This document shows, one piece after another, positions 50,398 to 58,959 of a DNA stretch of 64,000 nucleotides. The translations under genes and the position numbers were made by a program. The stretch lies in contig CAAGEQ010000010.1 of NCBI GenBank assembly GCA_900768915.1, positions 1-64,000 on the forward strand, given 5' to 3'. The DNA comes from Candidatus Gastranaerophilales bacterium. Lineage in GTDB: Bacteria; Cyanobacteriota; Vampirovibrionia; Gastranaerophilales; Gastranaerophilaceae. The first letter of the stretch is position 1; the number at the start of each line of letters is the position of its first letter. The notes below the pieces were generated by a model. The model was not told the origin of the DNA, made no database searches, and saw nothing but the letters and a program-made list of their open reading frames with translations.

Positions 50398-51609
50398 TTA
50401 TGGGTGTAAGATTGCAATGACTGTTTTGTCTGTGAAATATTTGTTTGCACATTCTAAAACTTGTTCAGAAGTTACGTTTTTGATTCTTTCATGCATTGTT
50501 TCGTAATAACCAAATGGCAAATCATTTATTCCGTAATATGCCATAGAAGTTGATTGTTGGAAATTAGTTTCAACAATAAATTGATGCTTACCAAAAATAT
50601 TATTTTTAGCATTTTTTAATTCTTCTTCTGAAACAGGTTCTTTTTTAATTTTTTCAATTTCTTCTTTAAAACCTTTTAGGCAAGTGTCTATATTAGACGG
50701 TTCAGTTGCAATATATATACTGAATAAAGAAGATAATTCTCTGATTTCGCAAGCAGTTCTAACTGTGTATGCTAGACCACGTTTTTCACGTAATTCTCTA
50801 AATAATCGAGATGATAGACCACTAGCACCAAGTATTGTGTTAATGACAAGGATTACTGGATAATCTTCTTCTTTAAAAGTAGGGATTAACCAACCTTGCA
50901 AAATTTGTGCTTGTTGAGCATCTTCCTTTATTACTTCTGTTCTTTTTGATTCAGTAATTGTAGGTTTTTCAAAAGTTTTTGTTACATTTTTTGTGTTTGG
51001 TAACTCATCAAAGTTATCATTTAGTAACTTGACAACAGTTTCTTCTTCAAGGCTACCAACAACTGCTAAAACTTTTCTACTAGAAGTAATAATTCTTTTG
51101 TAAGAGTTGATAACATCTTCTTTTGTGATTTTATCAATACATTCCAAGATGTTTGTATATGTATGTCCATAGTAGTGGTTTTCATATACAGTTTTAACAA
51201 AGGCATCAGAAACTTTTAATCTAGCAGAATCAAGTTCCGCAACAAGTTCACCTTTCATCTTTGTTTTTTCTTTTTCAAATTCTGCAAATGTAGAATTTTT
51301 GATAATATCTTCTAAAATTTCTATAGATTTAGCAAAATCTTCGTTTAGACATAAAAGTCTAAACCTAAGGTAATCTTGTTTCATATCTGCAATAATTTCA
51401 ATACCGTTTTCGTCAAGAATTTTTGCTAATTCTTCGTTGTTATATTTTTTTGTTCCTTGTAGCAACAATCTTGTCATTAAAGAATATGTGCCTGCAAGTT
51501 CTTCTGCATCATTGATTGACAAATTCATAGTCAATGCAATTCTAGGTGTTTCAGAGTTCTTTTTATAAACGGCTCTGATTCCGTTTTTTAATTCAAATTC
51601 TCTCATCAT
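50398..51609 (-). CDS. M16 peptidase-like protein lacking the zinc motif
   Basis: A 403-residue two-lobed M16 (pitrilysin/processing-peptidase) protein. The place of the catalytic H-x-x-E-H reads G-T-Y-S-L-M-T-R-L-L-L-Q-G-T, so both histidines and the glutamate are absent. The second half keeps the R/Y-type signature S-S-R-L-F-R-E-L-R-E-K-R-G-L-A-Y. It therefore looks like a non-catalytic partner subunit. In many bacteria such genes pair with an active M16 gene; none is adjacent. The first ATG of a double ATG is used. No signal peptide. Confidence 0.85.
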   Translation of the reverse strand: MMREFELKNGIRAVYKKNSETPRIALTMNLSINDAEELAGTYSLMTRLLLQGTKKYNNEELAKILDENGIEIIADMKQDYLRFRLLCLNEDFAKSIEILEDIIKNSTFAEFEKEKTKMKGELVAELDSARLKVSDAFVKTVYENHYYGHTYTNILECIDKITKEDVINSYKRIITSSRKVLAVVGSLEEETVVKLLNDNFDELPNTKNVTKTFEKPTITESKRTEVIKEDAQQAQILQGWLIPTFKEEDYPVILVINTILGASGLSSRLFRELREKRGLAYTVRTACEIRELSSLFSIYIATEPSNIDTCLKGFKEEIEKIKKEPVSEEELKNAKNNIFGKHQFIVETNFQQSTSMAYYGINDLPFGYYETMHERIKNVTSEQVLECANKYFTDKTVIAILHP

Positions 51610-51627
51610 ACATATATTTAAGCACAA

Positions 51628-51838
51628 ATTTTGATGTTTGTAAAACCATTAAAGAACGTGAAAATGTCCAGAATTTGTTATTTTATGATATGTGTAGTGT
51701 AAATTTGTTAGTGTAATCAAATCGTATGTTGTAATAAGGTATTTTTAGTAAATATTATTTCTAATTGTATCAAATATTTATTAAAAATGTTTGTAGTGGT
51801 GCTATATGTAATGTGTTTTTGTTATTATATATTTTATA
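51628..51838. other. Divergent intergenic region
   Basis: About 210 bp, A+T-rich, between the M16-like gene and the GNAT-like gene. TATTAT/TATATT boxes lie just before the right-hand ATG. No other feature seen. Confidence 0.4.
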
Positions 51839-52399
51839 ATGACAATCAACTTCACAGCGAATTTTTTAAAGACAGTAAATATCCCTAAACGTACGATTGA
51901 TGGGAATTATTTTAATACAAAAGTTTCTTTTGTTGAACTAGATAAAAATGATAGAGTTGATAAAGATTCTTTGAAAAATGTTTCGAAATTGTGGAATAAA
52001 AAAGAATTTAATTATGCTTCAGAAATATATTATGATGCTGCAAAACCTTTTGAATACGATAATATAGTCAAAGAACATTATTATGCTGTGACTACTCAAT
52101 CAGAAAATTTTGAAAAGTTGGAGTCTGAAAAGATTTTAGGATTGTCTCTTTTTTCAGAGACTACTAAACCTGAAAATGAAATAAATTGGTTACAAACAAA
52201 TCCTGTTTATAAATACGGTTCTATTGAACCACGTGAATATAAAGGAATTGGCAAAGCAATTATTGAATATGTAAAAGAGCATTATAGAGATAAAAATATT
52301 AAAGTATTTGCAGCAGACGATGCTATAAATTTTTACAAAAAATTGGGTTTTAAAAATTGTCCTACAAAAACTGAAAGAGAATTATATTTAGAAGTTTAG
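51839..52399 (+). CDS. GNAT-like acetyltransferase, lineage-specific
   Basis: A 186-residue protein beginning M-T-I-N-F-T-A-N-F, an N-terminal style I associate with this lineage. The C-terminal half has an acetyltransferase look: a core strand I-L-G-L-S-L-F, P-R-E-Y-K-G-I-G-K-A-I-I-E-Y-V-K-E-H (like the R/Q-x-x-G-x-G/A CoA loop) and A-I-N-F-Y-K-K-L-G-F-K. The N-terminal ~70 residues are unique. Substrate unknown. No ribosome binding site before the ATG. Confidence 0.65.
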   Translation: MTINFTANFLKTVNIPKRTIDGNYFNTKVSFVELDKNDRVDKDSLKNVSKLWNKKEFNYASEIYYDAAKPFEYDNIVKEHYYAVTTQSENFEKLESEKILGLSLFSETTKPENEINWLQTNPVYKYGSIEPREYKGIGKAIIEYVKEHYRDKNIKVFAADDAINFYKKLGFKNCPTKTERELYLEV

Positions 52400-52532
52400 T
52401 TTGTATTGTTTGTTAAGATATATTAATTTTCTTCTTGTTTTATTAAAGTTTATATTAAAACAGTCGTTAATCATGCAAAAGGTATGGTATGCCGTACAAT
52501 TGGATTAGTTAAATTCAGTAAAGGAGTTCCTC

Positions 52533-54854
52533 GTGGGCATTAATTTGAATGGTAGAAGTATTGATGGTAATGGTATCACACAAGATAAGTTTAATGAAAT
52601 ATTAAAAAATTCAAATTATTCAGAAAAAGAGAAAAAGGCTGCTTTGGATATTTTCACAAAGTTTGCAGCGATGGATAATGATAAAACAACTCTTTCCGCA
52701 GATGAAGCGAAACAGGCTTTTGCTGAGTTGGAAAAACTTAATACCGATAATGATAATGATGTATCTAAAAAAGAATTAAAACAAGGTAAAAATGGTTCGG
52801 ATTATCAAAAGGCATTGGCTGAAGCCGGAAAAAGTGCCGTTGAATTATTTTATTCAAAAATTTCAGGAAATACAGATGTTCATTTAAGTAAAGATGAAGT
52901 TGGCAATACTGTCGTTACAACATTAAATGATAAAAATACTGTACCCACAAAAGATGATGATTTTAAAACGACTGTTTATGATGATAAAGGTGAAGTAAAG
53001 CATGAGGATAAACATGAAGAACCTCCAAAACTAACTGATAATGATATACAGGCAACATTTTTAAAATATATTACTAATTCTAAAGATTTTGATGGTAAAC
53101 TTTTCGGCGAAAATACATTAAATGGATTTTTTGCTGGTGATAATCCACAATTAAAGGTTATTAATGAAAATGGTAAGGTCGGTATAGAATATAACGGCAA
53201 AATGTATAATATGCGTGGCAAAGATGGTGATATTCGTTTTGAATATGATGGTGAAGGTACTGAAAATAAAGGTGCTGAAACTTTACAACATGCTATTTTA
53301 AATTCTAATTCTGATGATGCTATTCATAAATATCATAACCATGGTGAGGCAATAAATTCTGGCTCTACTTATGATGTTGCAACGGGTACAATTAATCATG
53401 GTACAAATAAGGATTCTGTATCCCAATCACAAACTTTTGCATCAATGCTAATGAATGGTAATGAAAATTCTACACTTACTCTTGATAAACAAAGAAGTAA
53501 AGATGGCTCGTTTGAAACAACAGCAGAACATATTATAAAAACACTTGATAGCAACGAAAATGGTCAATCAGATAATGAAATCTCTATGAAAGAGTTGATT
53601 TCATATCTAAAAGCAGCTGAAGTTGAGTCAAATGGACTTAATGAAAATCAGGCAACGGGTGCAAGAAGATTCGCTAAAGGTGTTGATTTAGACCTAAAAG
53701 ATTTGGCAAATATTGGTGCAGTATTTAAAAAATATGATACAACTGGTAATGGAAAACTAGATAAAAATGAACTTCAAAAACTTTTAGATGATTTAAAGAA
53801 AAATAGTATGTCAAAGTTGGCACAAGGTGAGAAAATTGCTGAATATAAAGGTCCAGATGATAAAGGTAACAATCCAGTAACACAACTTCACACACCAAGA
53901 ACAAGAACTGCTAATCGAACAAGAAATGAAGTTAATATAAATGGTAATAAAACTGGAGAAAAAATACAATATGACTATGAAAATGGTCTTCGTACCGTTG
54001 TAAAAGATGGTAAAGAAGATTTAGAAGGTAATATTGCAGAAGAATCTGATCCAGGTTTTGGATTAGGTAAAAAACGTTTTGTATATATTGAAGGGCTTCC
54101 AATAGAAGTTCGTGCAGAATTAAAACTTGATGAAGAAAGCAAAAGTAAAATTGTTGAAGTAAAAGACCGTAATGGTAGTGTTAGATATTATAAAGTTGAT
54201 ATTAGTAAAACAGAAGGCGAAGATGATACTTACAAACTTGGTGACGAGTTAGTTAAAAATGGTAAAAAAATGGTATCACGTCAACAATTAACAGATGATA
54301 TTTGTAAACAACTTGGTATCAGAGGAGAGAATATTAAACTTCCTGATAATATAACTGCTGAGTACGGTAAAAATGGTAAAATGACATTCAAGTTGAATGG
54401 TAGAATTTGTAATTCTAATTTTGCTAGAGTTGCTATAATGCGTGCTAATTCGGAGGCAAAAGGACTTGATGATGGTCAACGTAAAGTTGAACTGTCAAGA
54501 TTGAGAAATAAAAATAAAAAGCCTATTTCATCACAATTAAATTATAATGAAAATGGTAAACTTGATAATAGAAATATTGATATATCCAATCTTGAAAAAA
54601 TATATGCTACGGATTCAATTTCGGTATTATTAAGAGATTTTATGAAAAAAAATAAAGATGTTTCAATTGATAAACAAACTTATAAAATTTCTTCATCTGA
54701 AATAAGAAGTAAATCTGGTGAAGTTCTTGTAAAATATGAAAATGGAAAATTTTATAATTCAAAAGGTAAAGAAATTGATATATATAAAGCACGAGATATA
54801 TTAGATAAAGCAAGTGATAATCTTGCAAGTTTAATACAAAAATTTAAAGAATAA
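52533..54854 (+). CDS. Large EF-hand protein, unknown
   Basis: A 773-residue polar, acidic protein with calcium-binding EF-hand loops: N-T-D-N-D-N-D-V-S-K-K-E (70-81) and D-T-T-G-N-G-K-L-D-K-N-E (about 402-413) are near perfect; D-S-N-E-N-G-Q-S-D-N-E (about 338) is a stretched one and M-D-N-D-K-T-T-L-S-A-D-E (47-58) a degenerate one. The C-terminal 350 residues are basic/polar with repeated N-G-K turns and no known domain. No signal peptide or membrane segment. Translation starts at GTG after AAGGAG. Possibly secreted by a non-Sec route or a cytoplasmic calcium sensor; no function assigned. Confidence 0.7.
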   Translation: MGINLNGRSIDGNGITQDKFNEILKNSNYSEKEKKAALDIFTKFAAMDNDKTTLSADEAKQAFAELEKLNTDNDNDVSKKELKQGKNGSDYQKALAEAGKSAVELFYSKISGNTDVHLSKDEVGNTVVTTLNDKNTVPTKDDDFKTTVYDDKGEVKHEDKHEEPPKLTDNDIQATFLKYITNSKDFDGKLFGENTLNGFFAGDNPQLKVINENGKVGIEYNGKMYNMRGKDGDIRFEYDGEGTENKGAETLQHAILNSNSDDAIHKYHNHGEAINSGSTYDVATGTINHGTNKDSVSQSQTFASMLMNGNENSTLTLDKQRSKDGSFETTAEHIIKTLDSNENGQSDNEISMKELISYLKAAEVESNGLNENQATGARRFAKGVDLDLKDLANIGAVFKKYDTTGNGKLDKNELQKLLDDLKKNSMSKLAQGEKIAEYKGPDDKGNNPVTQLHTPRTRTANRTRNEVNINGNKTGEKIQYDYENGLRTVVKDGKEDLEGNIAEESDPGFGLGKKRFVYIEGLPIEVRAELKLDEESKSKIVEVKDRNGSVRYYKVDISKTEGEDDTYKLGDELVKNGKKMVSRQQLTDDICKQLGIRGENIKLPDNITAEYGKNGKMTFKLNGRICNSNFARVAIMRANSEAKGLDDGQRKVELSRLRNKNKKPISSQLNYNENGKLDNRNIDISNLEKIYATDSISVLLRDFMKKNKDVSIDKQTYKISSSEIRSKSGEVLVKYENGKFYNSKGKEIDIYKARDILDKASDNLASLIQKFKE

Positions 54855-54890
54855 TAAACATTTATTTATGATATAATTTCTTTGGATGAT

Positions 54891-55358
54891 ATGAAGAAGA
54901 AATACGTACCGTTTAACAAATCTATAGTTTATGCTGCTGAACTCATGACAAAGGCTTTTAAAGAGGCCGCTAGAAAATTTCATAAAGATATGAACTTTGA
55001 AATAAATCATGAGGAATTTATTGTATTGGAATCTATTTATACTAATCCTGGAATTATTCAAATAAATATTGCTAAAAATATTTTGATGAAACGTTCTTAT
55101 GTTTGTAAATTTTTGGTTCAATTAGAAGAAAAAGGTTATATTTATAAAAAACAAGCAATACGTGGCAAACGTCAGATTATTATGGAGAATTATATTACTC
55201 CAGAAGGTGAAAAGGTTTATAAAAAAGTCGTAGATTTTATTGAAAAAGATATTGAAAAATGTTCTACAGAATATAATTTAGATGATTTAGAAAGAATAAC
55301 TAATGTTATGTTTGATTGGGCTGAAAAAATAAAAAAAGAATGTAATTTAAAATATTAA
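54891..55358 (+). CDS. MarR-family transcriptional regulator
   Basis: A 155-residue winged HTH protein. Helix pair L-E-S-I-Y-T-N-P-G-I-I-Q-I-N-I-A-K-N-I-L-M-K-R-S-Y-V and wing I-Y-K-K-Q-A-I-R-G-K-R-Q-I, flanked by dimerisation helices. The usual MarR wing D-x-R is here Lys/Arg-rich. ATG at 54891 follows a TATAAT by 13 bp; a TTG lies 9 bp earlier. Target unknown; the downstream subtilisin-like gene, 41 bp away, is a candidate. Confidence 0.75.
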   Translation: MKKKYVPFNKSIVYAAELMTKAFKEAARKFHKDMNFEINHEEFIVLESIYTNPGIIQINIAKNILMKRSYVCKFLVQLEEKGYIYKKQAIRGKRQIIMENYITPEGEKVYKKVVDFIEKDIEKCSTEYNLDDLERITNVMFDWAEKIKKECNLKY

Positions 55359-55399
55359 AATATATAGGCAATTTTTATTTTTAGGTATTTTAAATAAGT

Positions 55400-56542
55400 A
55401 TGCCAAGTATAAGTACTATAAAAACATATACCCACAATTTAGGATTACGTAGTATCGTAGAGTCTAAGAAAACTAGTGATATTCATGGAATAAATCCTGT
55501 TGTTACGTGTTTAACTAATGGTAAAAGGACTGAATTATCACGTTACAATTCTATTGAAATGATTCAAGCAAAAGTAATGAATAATATTGCTAAAACAGAT
55601 TTGTATAAATTACTTTCAAATAAGACTAATTTTCCAAAAGCAGAAGCAAAAGATGTTGAACGTTTAACTTCTACTTCTTTAGATAGTACTTATAAGCGTG
55701 CTGTTTGGATAAATCCCAAAGATAAAAAAGGGTATTATCTTTTAGATGAGGGAATTACAAAAAGTGGCAATCAAAAGTTACGAATATTAAATAGTGATGG
55801 TGTTTTTGTTAAAAATGCAACAGTAGGACGCAAAACTGTTATTTTATCTGATTTAGTAAATAATATACCTATTATTGATACTCATGGAAGTCAAGGTCAT
55901 TTGAATCATACAGATATAGTTAATATTGTTGCTCGTAGGTACAATCCTTTTGCAAAATATAAAACTATTCAGCATGAAAAACCATCAAAGGTTGAAACTT
56001 TTAAACAAATGCAATCAAAAATAGATGATAATACATCTTGTATTTCTTGTTCTTATGGTGAAGAAACAGAAATGAATCCTAGACTTTTCAACAAACCTAA
56101 TATAGATAGAATGTATGCATATAAACAATTATTATCTATGCGTAATGGAATTACTCGTACAGATGCAGAAAAAGAAGTTGATAATGTTTTAAAACGTACT
56201 CGACTTTTATATTCTGCCGGTAATGATGGCGAAAATTTTATAAATAATTTGTTAGCACATAGTGGTGTAGAAGGTGTTGGAGGATTGGATAGTGTTGGTA
56301 ATATATCAAAACACTCTTCTTCTGTTGATACAATATTTACTCAACATTATGAACAATATAAATTTCCTGTTACTACAACAAAAGAAGGAATAAATATCAC
56401 AGGATTAAAAGGTACTGATTATCCGTTTAGGCATCATGGACAAGTTGGTGAGTTGATACAAATTTTTTCTGGAACATCATTTTCTGCTCCAATTAGGGCC
56501 GCAAAATTGGCTCTTAATGATATGATGGAAGGGGTTTTGTAA
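55400..56542 (+). CDS. Subtilisin-like serine protease (S8), no signal peptide
   Basis: A 380-residue protein with a C-terminal subtilase core: a Ser motif F-S-G-T-S-F-S-A-P (nucleophile Ser360), oxyanion Asn275 in Y-S-A-G-N-D-G, and a His motif D-T-H-G-S-Q-G-H (His162 or 167) with Asp151 or Asp160 nearby. The His motif departs from the usual H-G-T-H, so activity is uncertain. The first 140 residues are unique and have no signal peptide, so it is cytoplasmic or exported in an unusual way. Follows a MarR gene. No family closer than S8 recognised. Confidence 0.75.
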   Translation: MPSISTIKTYTHNLGLRSIVESKKTSDIHGINPVVTCLTNGKRTELSRYNSIEMIQAKVMNNIAKTDLYKLLSNKTNFPKAEAKDVERLTSTSLDSTYKRAVWINPKDKKGYYLLDEGITKSGNQKLRILNSDGVFVKNATVGRKTVILSDLVNNIPIIDTHGSQGHLNHTDIVNIVARRYNPFAKYKTIQHEKPSKVETFKQMQSKIDDNTSCISCSYGEETEMNPRLFNKPNIDRMYAYKQLLSMRNGITRTDAEKEVDNVLKRTRLLYSAGNDGENFINNLLAHSGVEGVGGLDSVGNISKHSSSVDTIFTQHYEQYKFPVTTTKEGINITGLKGTDYPFRHHGQVGELIQIFSGTSFSAPIRAAKLALNDMMEGVL

Positions 56543-56547
56543 TATAT

Positions 56548-56895
56548 TTATTCGCTTACGTGTTCTAATGCTTTTTCTAGAACAAGTTTTACGTGTTCAT
56601 CATCAAGCGAATAATAAACATTTTTACCTTTTTTGTTTGCTCTAACAAGTTTTGCTGTACGTAAAACTTTTAGTTGATGTGATACGGCTGATTTTGTCAT
56701 ATTTAGTAAAACTGCTAAATCTCCAACGCACATTTCACTTTCTTCTAATGCCCATAATAATTGAATTCTAGTTCCGTCACCCATTACTTTGAAAAAGTCT
56801 GATAATTCATATAAGAGGTTCATATCAGGCATGCTTGGACTTACTTTATTAACTATGTCTATATTTATTGCTTCGCAATCTGAACGTTTAATCAT
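56548..56895 (-). CDS. ArsR/SmtB-family zinc-responsive repressor
   Basis: A 115-residue winged HTH: L-L-W-A-L-E-E-S-E-M-C-V-G-D-L-A, N-M-T-K-S-A-V-S-H-Q-L-K-V-L-R and wing G-K-N-V-Y-Y-S-L-D-D. The C-terminal helix D-D-E-H-V-K-L-V-L-E-K-A-L-E-H-V has the alpha-5 Asp/His metal site of SmtB/CzrA zinc sensors; the E-M-C-V-G-D variant of the alpha-3 site keeps only one Cys. ATG at 56895 after GGAG. Divergent from the zinc ATPase; operators on both promoters. Confidence 0.9.
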   Translation of the reverse strand: MIKRSDCEAINIDIVNKVSPSMPDMNLLYELSDFFKVMGDGTRIQLLWALEESEMCVGDLAVLLNMTKSAVSHQLKVLRTAKLVRANKKGKNVYYSLDDEHVKLVLEKALEHVSE

Positions 56896-56929
56896 TATTA
56901 TCTCCAATCATTAATATAATAGCATTAAA

Positions 56930-56943
56930 TGAACAGTTGTTCA
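56930..56943. promoter_or_regulatory. ArsR-type operator 1
   Basis: Perfect palindrome TGAACA GT TGTTCA, overlapping the -35 (TTGAAC, minus strand, 17 bp before TATTAT) of the repressor gene promoter. Confidence 0.85.
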
Positions 56944-56980
56944 ATTGTGTAAATAATGTAAAATTTTGTCTATGAAAGGA

Positions 56981-57010
56981 TTGACAATTGAATAGTTGTT
57001 CAATTATAAT
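56981..57010 (+). promoter_or_regulatory. Zinc ATPase promoter with operator in its spacer
   Basis: TTGACA (56981-56986), 18-bp spacer, TATAAT (57005-57010). The spacer is filled by operator 2 (56988-57003, TTGAATAGTTGTTCAA). Confidence 0.9.
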
Positions 57011-57020
57011 AATAGTACAG

Positions 57021-57036
57021 TTGAATAATTGTTCAA
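57021..57036. promoter_or_regulatory. ArsR-type operator 3
   Basis: TTGAATAATTGTTCAA, 33 bp downstream of operator 2 and 15 bp before the ATPase start codon, within the transcribed leader. Confidence 0.8.
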
Positions 57037-57050
57037 CGAATGGTGGTAAT

Positions 57051-58937
57051 ATGGCAGAATGTAAACATAATCATTGTTGTGAAGATTGTCACGAAGAAGA
57101 AAATTTACAAGTATCTAAGATAGTTATATCAGTAATTTTGCTTGCGTTTGGTTTGTTATTGAGTGGTTATCCTCAAGTTAAAATTGTGATATTTTTGTTC
57201 GCTTATTTATTGGTTGGTTTTGATATTATTTCAGAAGCCGTTAAGAATATATTGCATGGTGAAGTTTTTGATGAAAATTTTTTGATGAGTATTGCTACTA
57301 TTGGTGCATTCTGTATAAAAGAATATCCGGAAGCAATTATGGTTATGGTGTTATATCAACTTGGTGAATATTTTCAACATCGTGCCGTTGAAAAATCTAG
57401 ACAATCTATTACTCAATTGATGGATATTAGACCAGATTTTGCTAATGTGATTTTTAATGATGAAATTGTTATTAAGACCCCAGAAAATGTTAAAATAGAT
57501 GACACTATAATCGTAAAAACAGGTGAAAAAATACCATTAGACGGCATTGTTATTGAAGGTAGTGCTACAATTGATGTTTCTGCTCTAACAGGTGAATCTG
57601 CACCTAAAAAAATATCTGTTGGTGATAATGCGATTAGTGGTTCAATAAATATTAATGGTGTATTGAAAATAAAAGTTACAAAATTATTTCAAAATTCTAC
57701 TGTTTCAAAAATTTTAGAATTAGTTCAAGAGGTGGCAGAAAAGAAATCAAAATCAGAAAACTTTATATCTAAATTTGCTAAGATTTATACTCCAATAGTT
57801 GTTTTCTTGGCAGTATTGTTAGTTATTATTCCAACAATATTTTTTAATGGAGTTTTTTCAATATGGTTTCAAAGGGCTTTAACATTTTTAGTTATTTCTT
57901 GTCCTTGTGCATTTGTTATTGCAATTCCATTAAGTTTCTTTGCAGGCATTGGAGGTGCTTCAAAATGTGGAATTTTAATTAAAGGTAGCAATTATATAGA
58001 ACAATTATCAAAAGTTAATGCAGTATTTTTTGATAAAACGGGTACACTTACAAAAGGTGCATTTAGAGTTGTTGATATTATTCCGAATGATAATTGTACA
58101 AAAGATGAATTGCTTAAAGATACTGCTTATGTTGAATATTTTTCAAGTCACCCAATCGCTATTTCTATTAAACAAGCATTTGGAAAAGAGGTTGATTATA
58201 ACAATGTATCAAATTTAGAAGAATTTGCCGGACTTGGTTTGAAAGCAACAATTGATGGGTATGATGTTATAGTTGGTAATGAAAAGTTGATGAATAAATT
58301 CAATATAGAATTTGAGAAACAACAAAAAGATGGAACAATTGTTTATGTTGCAAAAGATGATAAGTATTTAGGCGCAATTATCATCTCAGATGAAATAAAA
58401 GAAAACGTTATATCATCAATTGAATTATTGAAAAAAATAGTAAAGTTTGTTGCTATTTTAACTGGTGATGTCAAAAATTCGGCAGATTATATTGCAAAAA
58501 AAATAGGTATAGTAAATGTTTATTCAAATTTATTACCAATAGATAAGGTGAAAAAAATAGAAGAATGTATAAAGGAAAATAAAACCGTCATGTTTGTTGG
58601 TGACGGTATAAATGATGCACCAGTATTAATGAGAGCAGATGTTGGTGTTGCTATGGGTGCATTAGGTTCAGATGCTGCTATTGAATCTGCTGATGTTGTT
58701 ATTATGGACGATAAAATATCTAAAATACCGATGGCAATAAAAATTTCTAAAAAAACAATGTCTATTGTTTGGCAAAATATTATTTTTGCATTAGGTGTGA
58801 AAATATTGTTTTTAATATTAGGTGCATTAGGTTATATTTCTATGTGGGGAGCAGTTTTTGCTGATGTTGGTGTTACGTTAGTTGCAATCCTAAATGCATT
58901 ACGCTCTTTACAAATAAATGATTTTATTAAAAAATGA
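57051..58937 (+). CDS. zntA: P1B-type Zn/Cd/Pb-exporting ATPase
   Basis: A 628-residue heavy-metal pump. A His/Cys-rich metal-binding start (C-K-H-N-H-C-C-E-D-C-H), six or more membrane helices, the ion-binding C-P-C (284-286), T-G-E-S (180-183), phosphorylation Asp328 in D-K-T-G-T, H-P motif (S-S-H-P-I-A) and G-D-G-I-N-D-A-P, with the Asp of the last helix (D-V-G-V-T) typical of the P1B-2 (Zn/Cd/Pb) class. It lacks a full HMA domain. ATG at 57051; an earlier TTG would lie inside the promoter. Repressed by the divergent ArsR protein. Confidence 0.94.
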   Translation: MAECKHNHCCEDCHEEENLQVSKIVISVILLAFGLLLSGYPQVKIVIFLFAYLLVGFDIISEAVKNILHGEVFDENFLMSIATIGAFCIKEYPEAIMVMVLYQLGEYFQHRAVEKSRQSITQLMDIRPDFANVIFNDEIVIKTPENVKIDDTIIVKTGEKIPLDGIVIEGSATIDVSALTGESAPKKISVGDNAISGSININGVLKIKVTKLFQNSTVSKILELVQEVAEKKSKSENFISKFAKIYTPIVVFLAVLLVIIPTIFFNGVFSIWFQRALTFLVISCPCAFVIAIPLSFFAGIGGASKCGILIKGSNYIEQLSKVNAVFFDKTGTLTKGAFRVVDIIPNDNCTKDELLKDTAYVEYFSSHPIAISIKQAFGKEVDYNNVSNLEEFAGLGLKATIDGYDVIVGNEKLMNKFNIEFEKQQKDGTIVYVAKDDKYLGAIIISDEIKENVISSIELLKKIVKFVAILTGDVKNSADYIAKKIGIVNVYSNLLPIDKVKKIEECIKENKTVMFVGDGINDAPVLMRADVGVAMGALGSDAAIESADVVIMDDKISKIPMAIKISKKTMSIVWQNIIFALGVKILFLILGALGYISMWGAVFADVGVTLVAILNALRSLQINDFIKK

Positions 58938-58959
58938 AAGAGTATAGGAGATTAGTAAG

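Noticed and set aside
56988..57050. Upstream extension of the zinc ATPase from a TTG
   Set aside because: It would begin inside the promoter spacer and operator 2, upstream of the transcription start.
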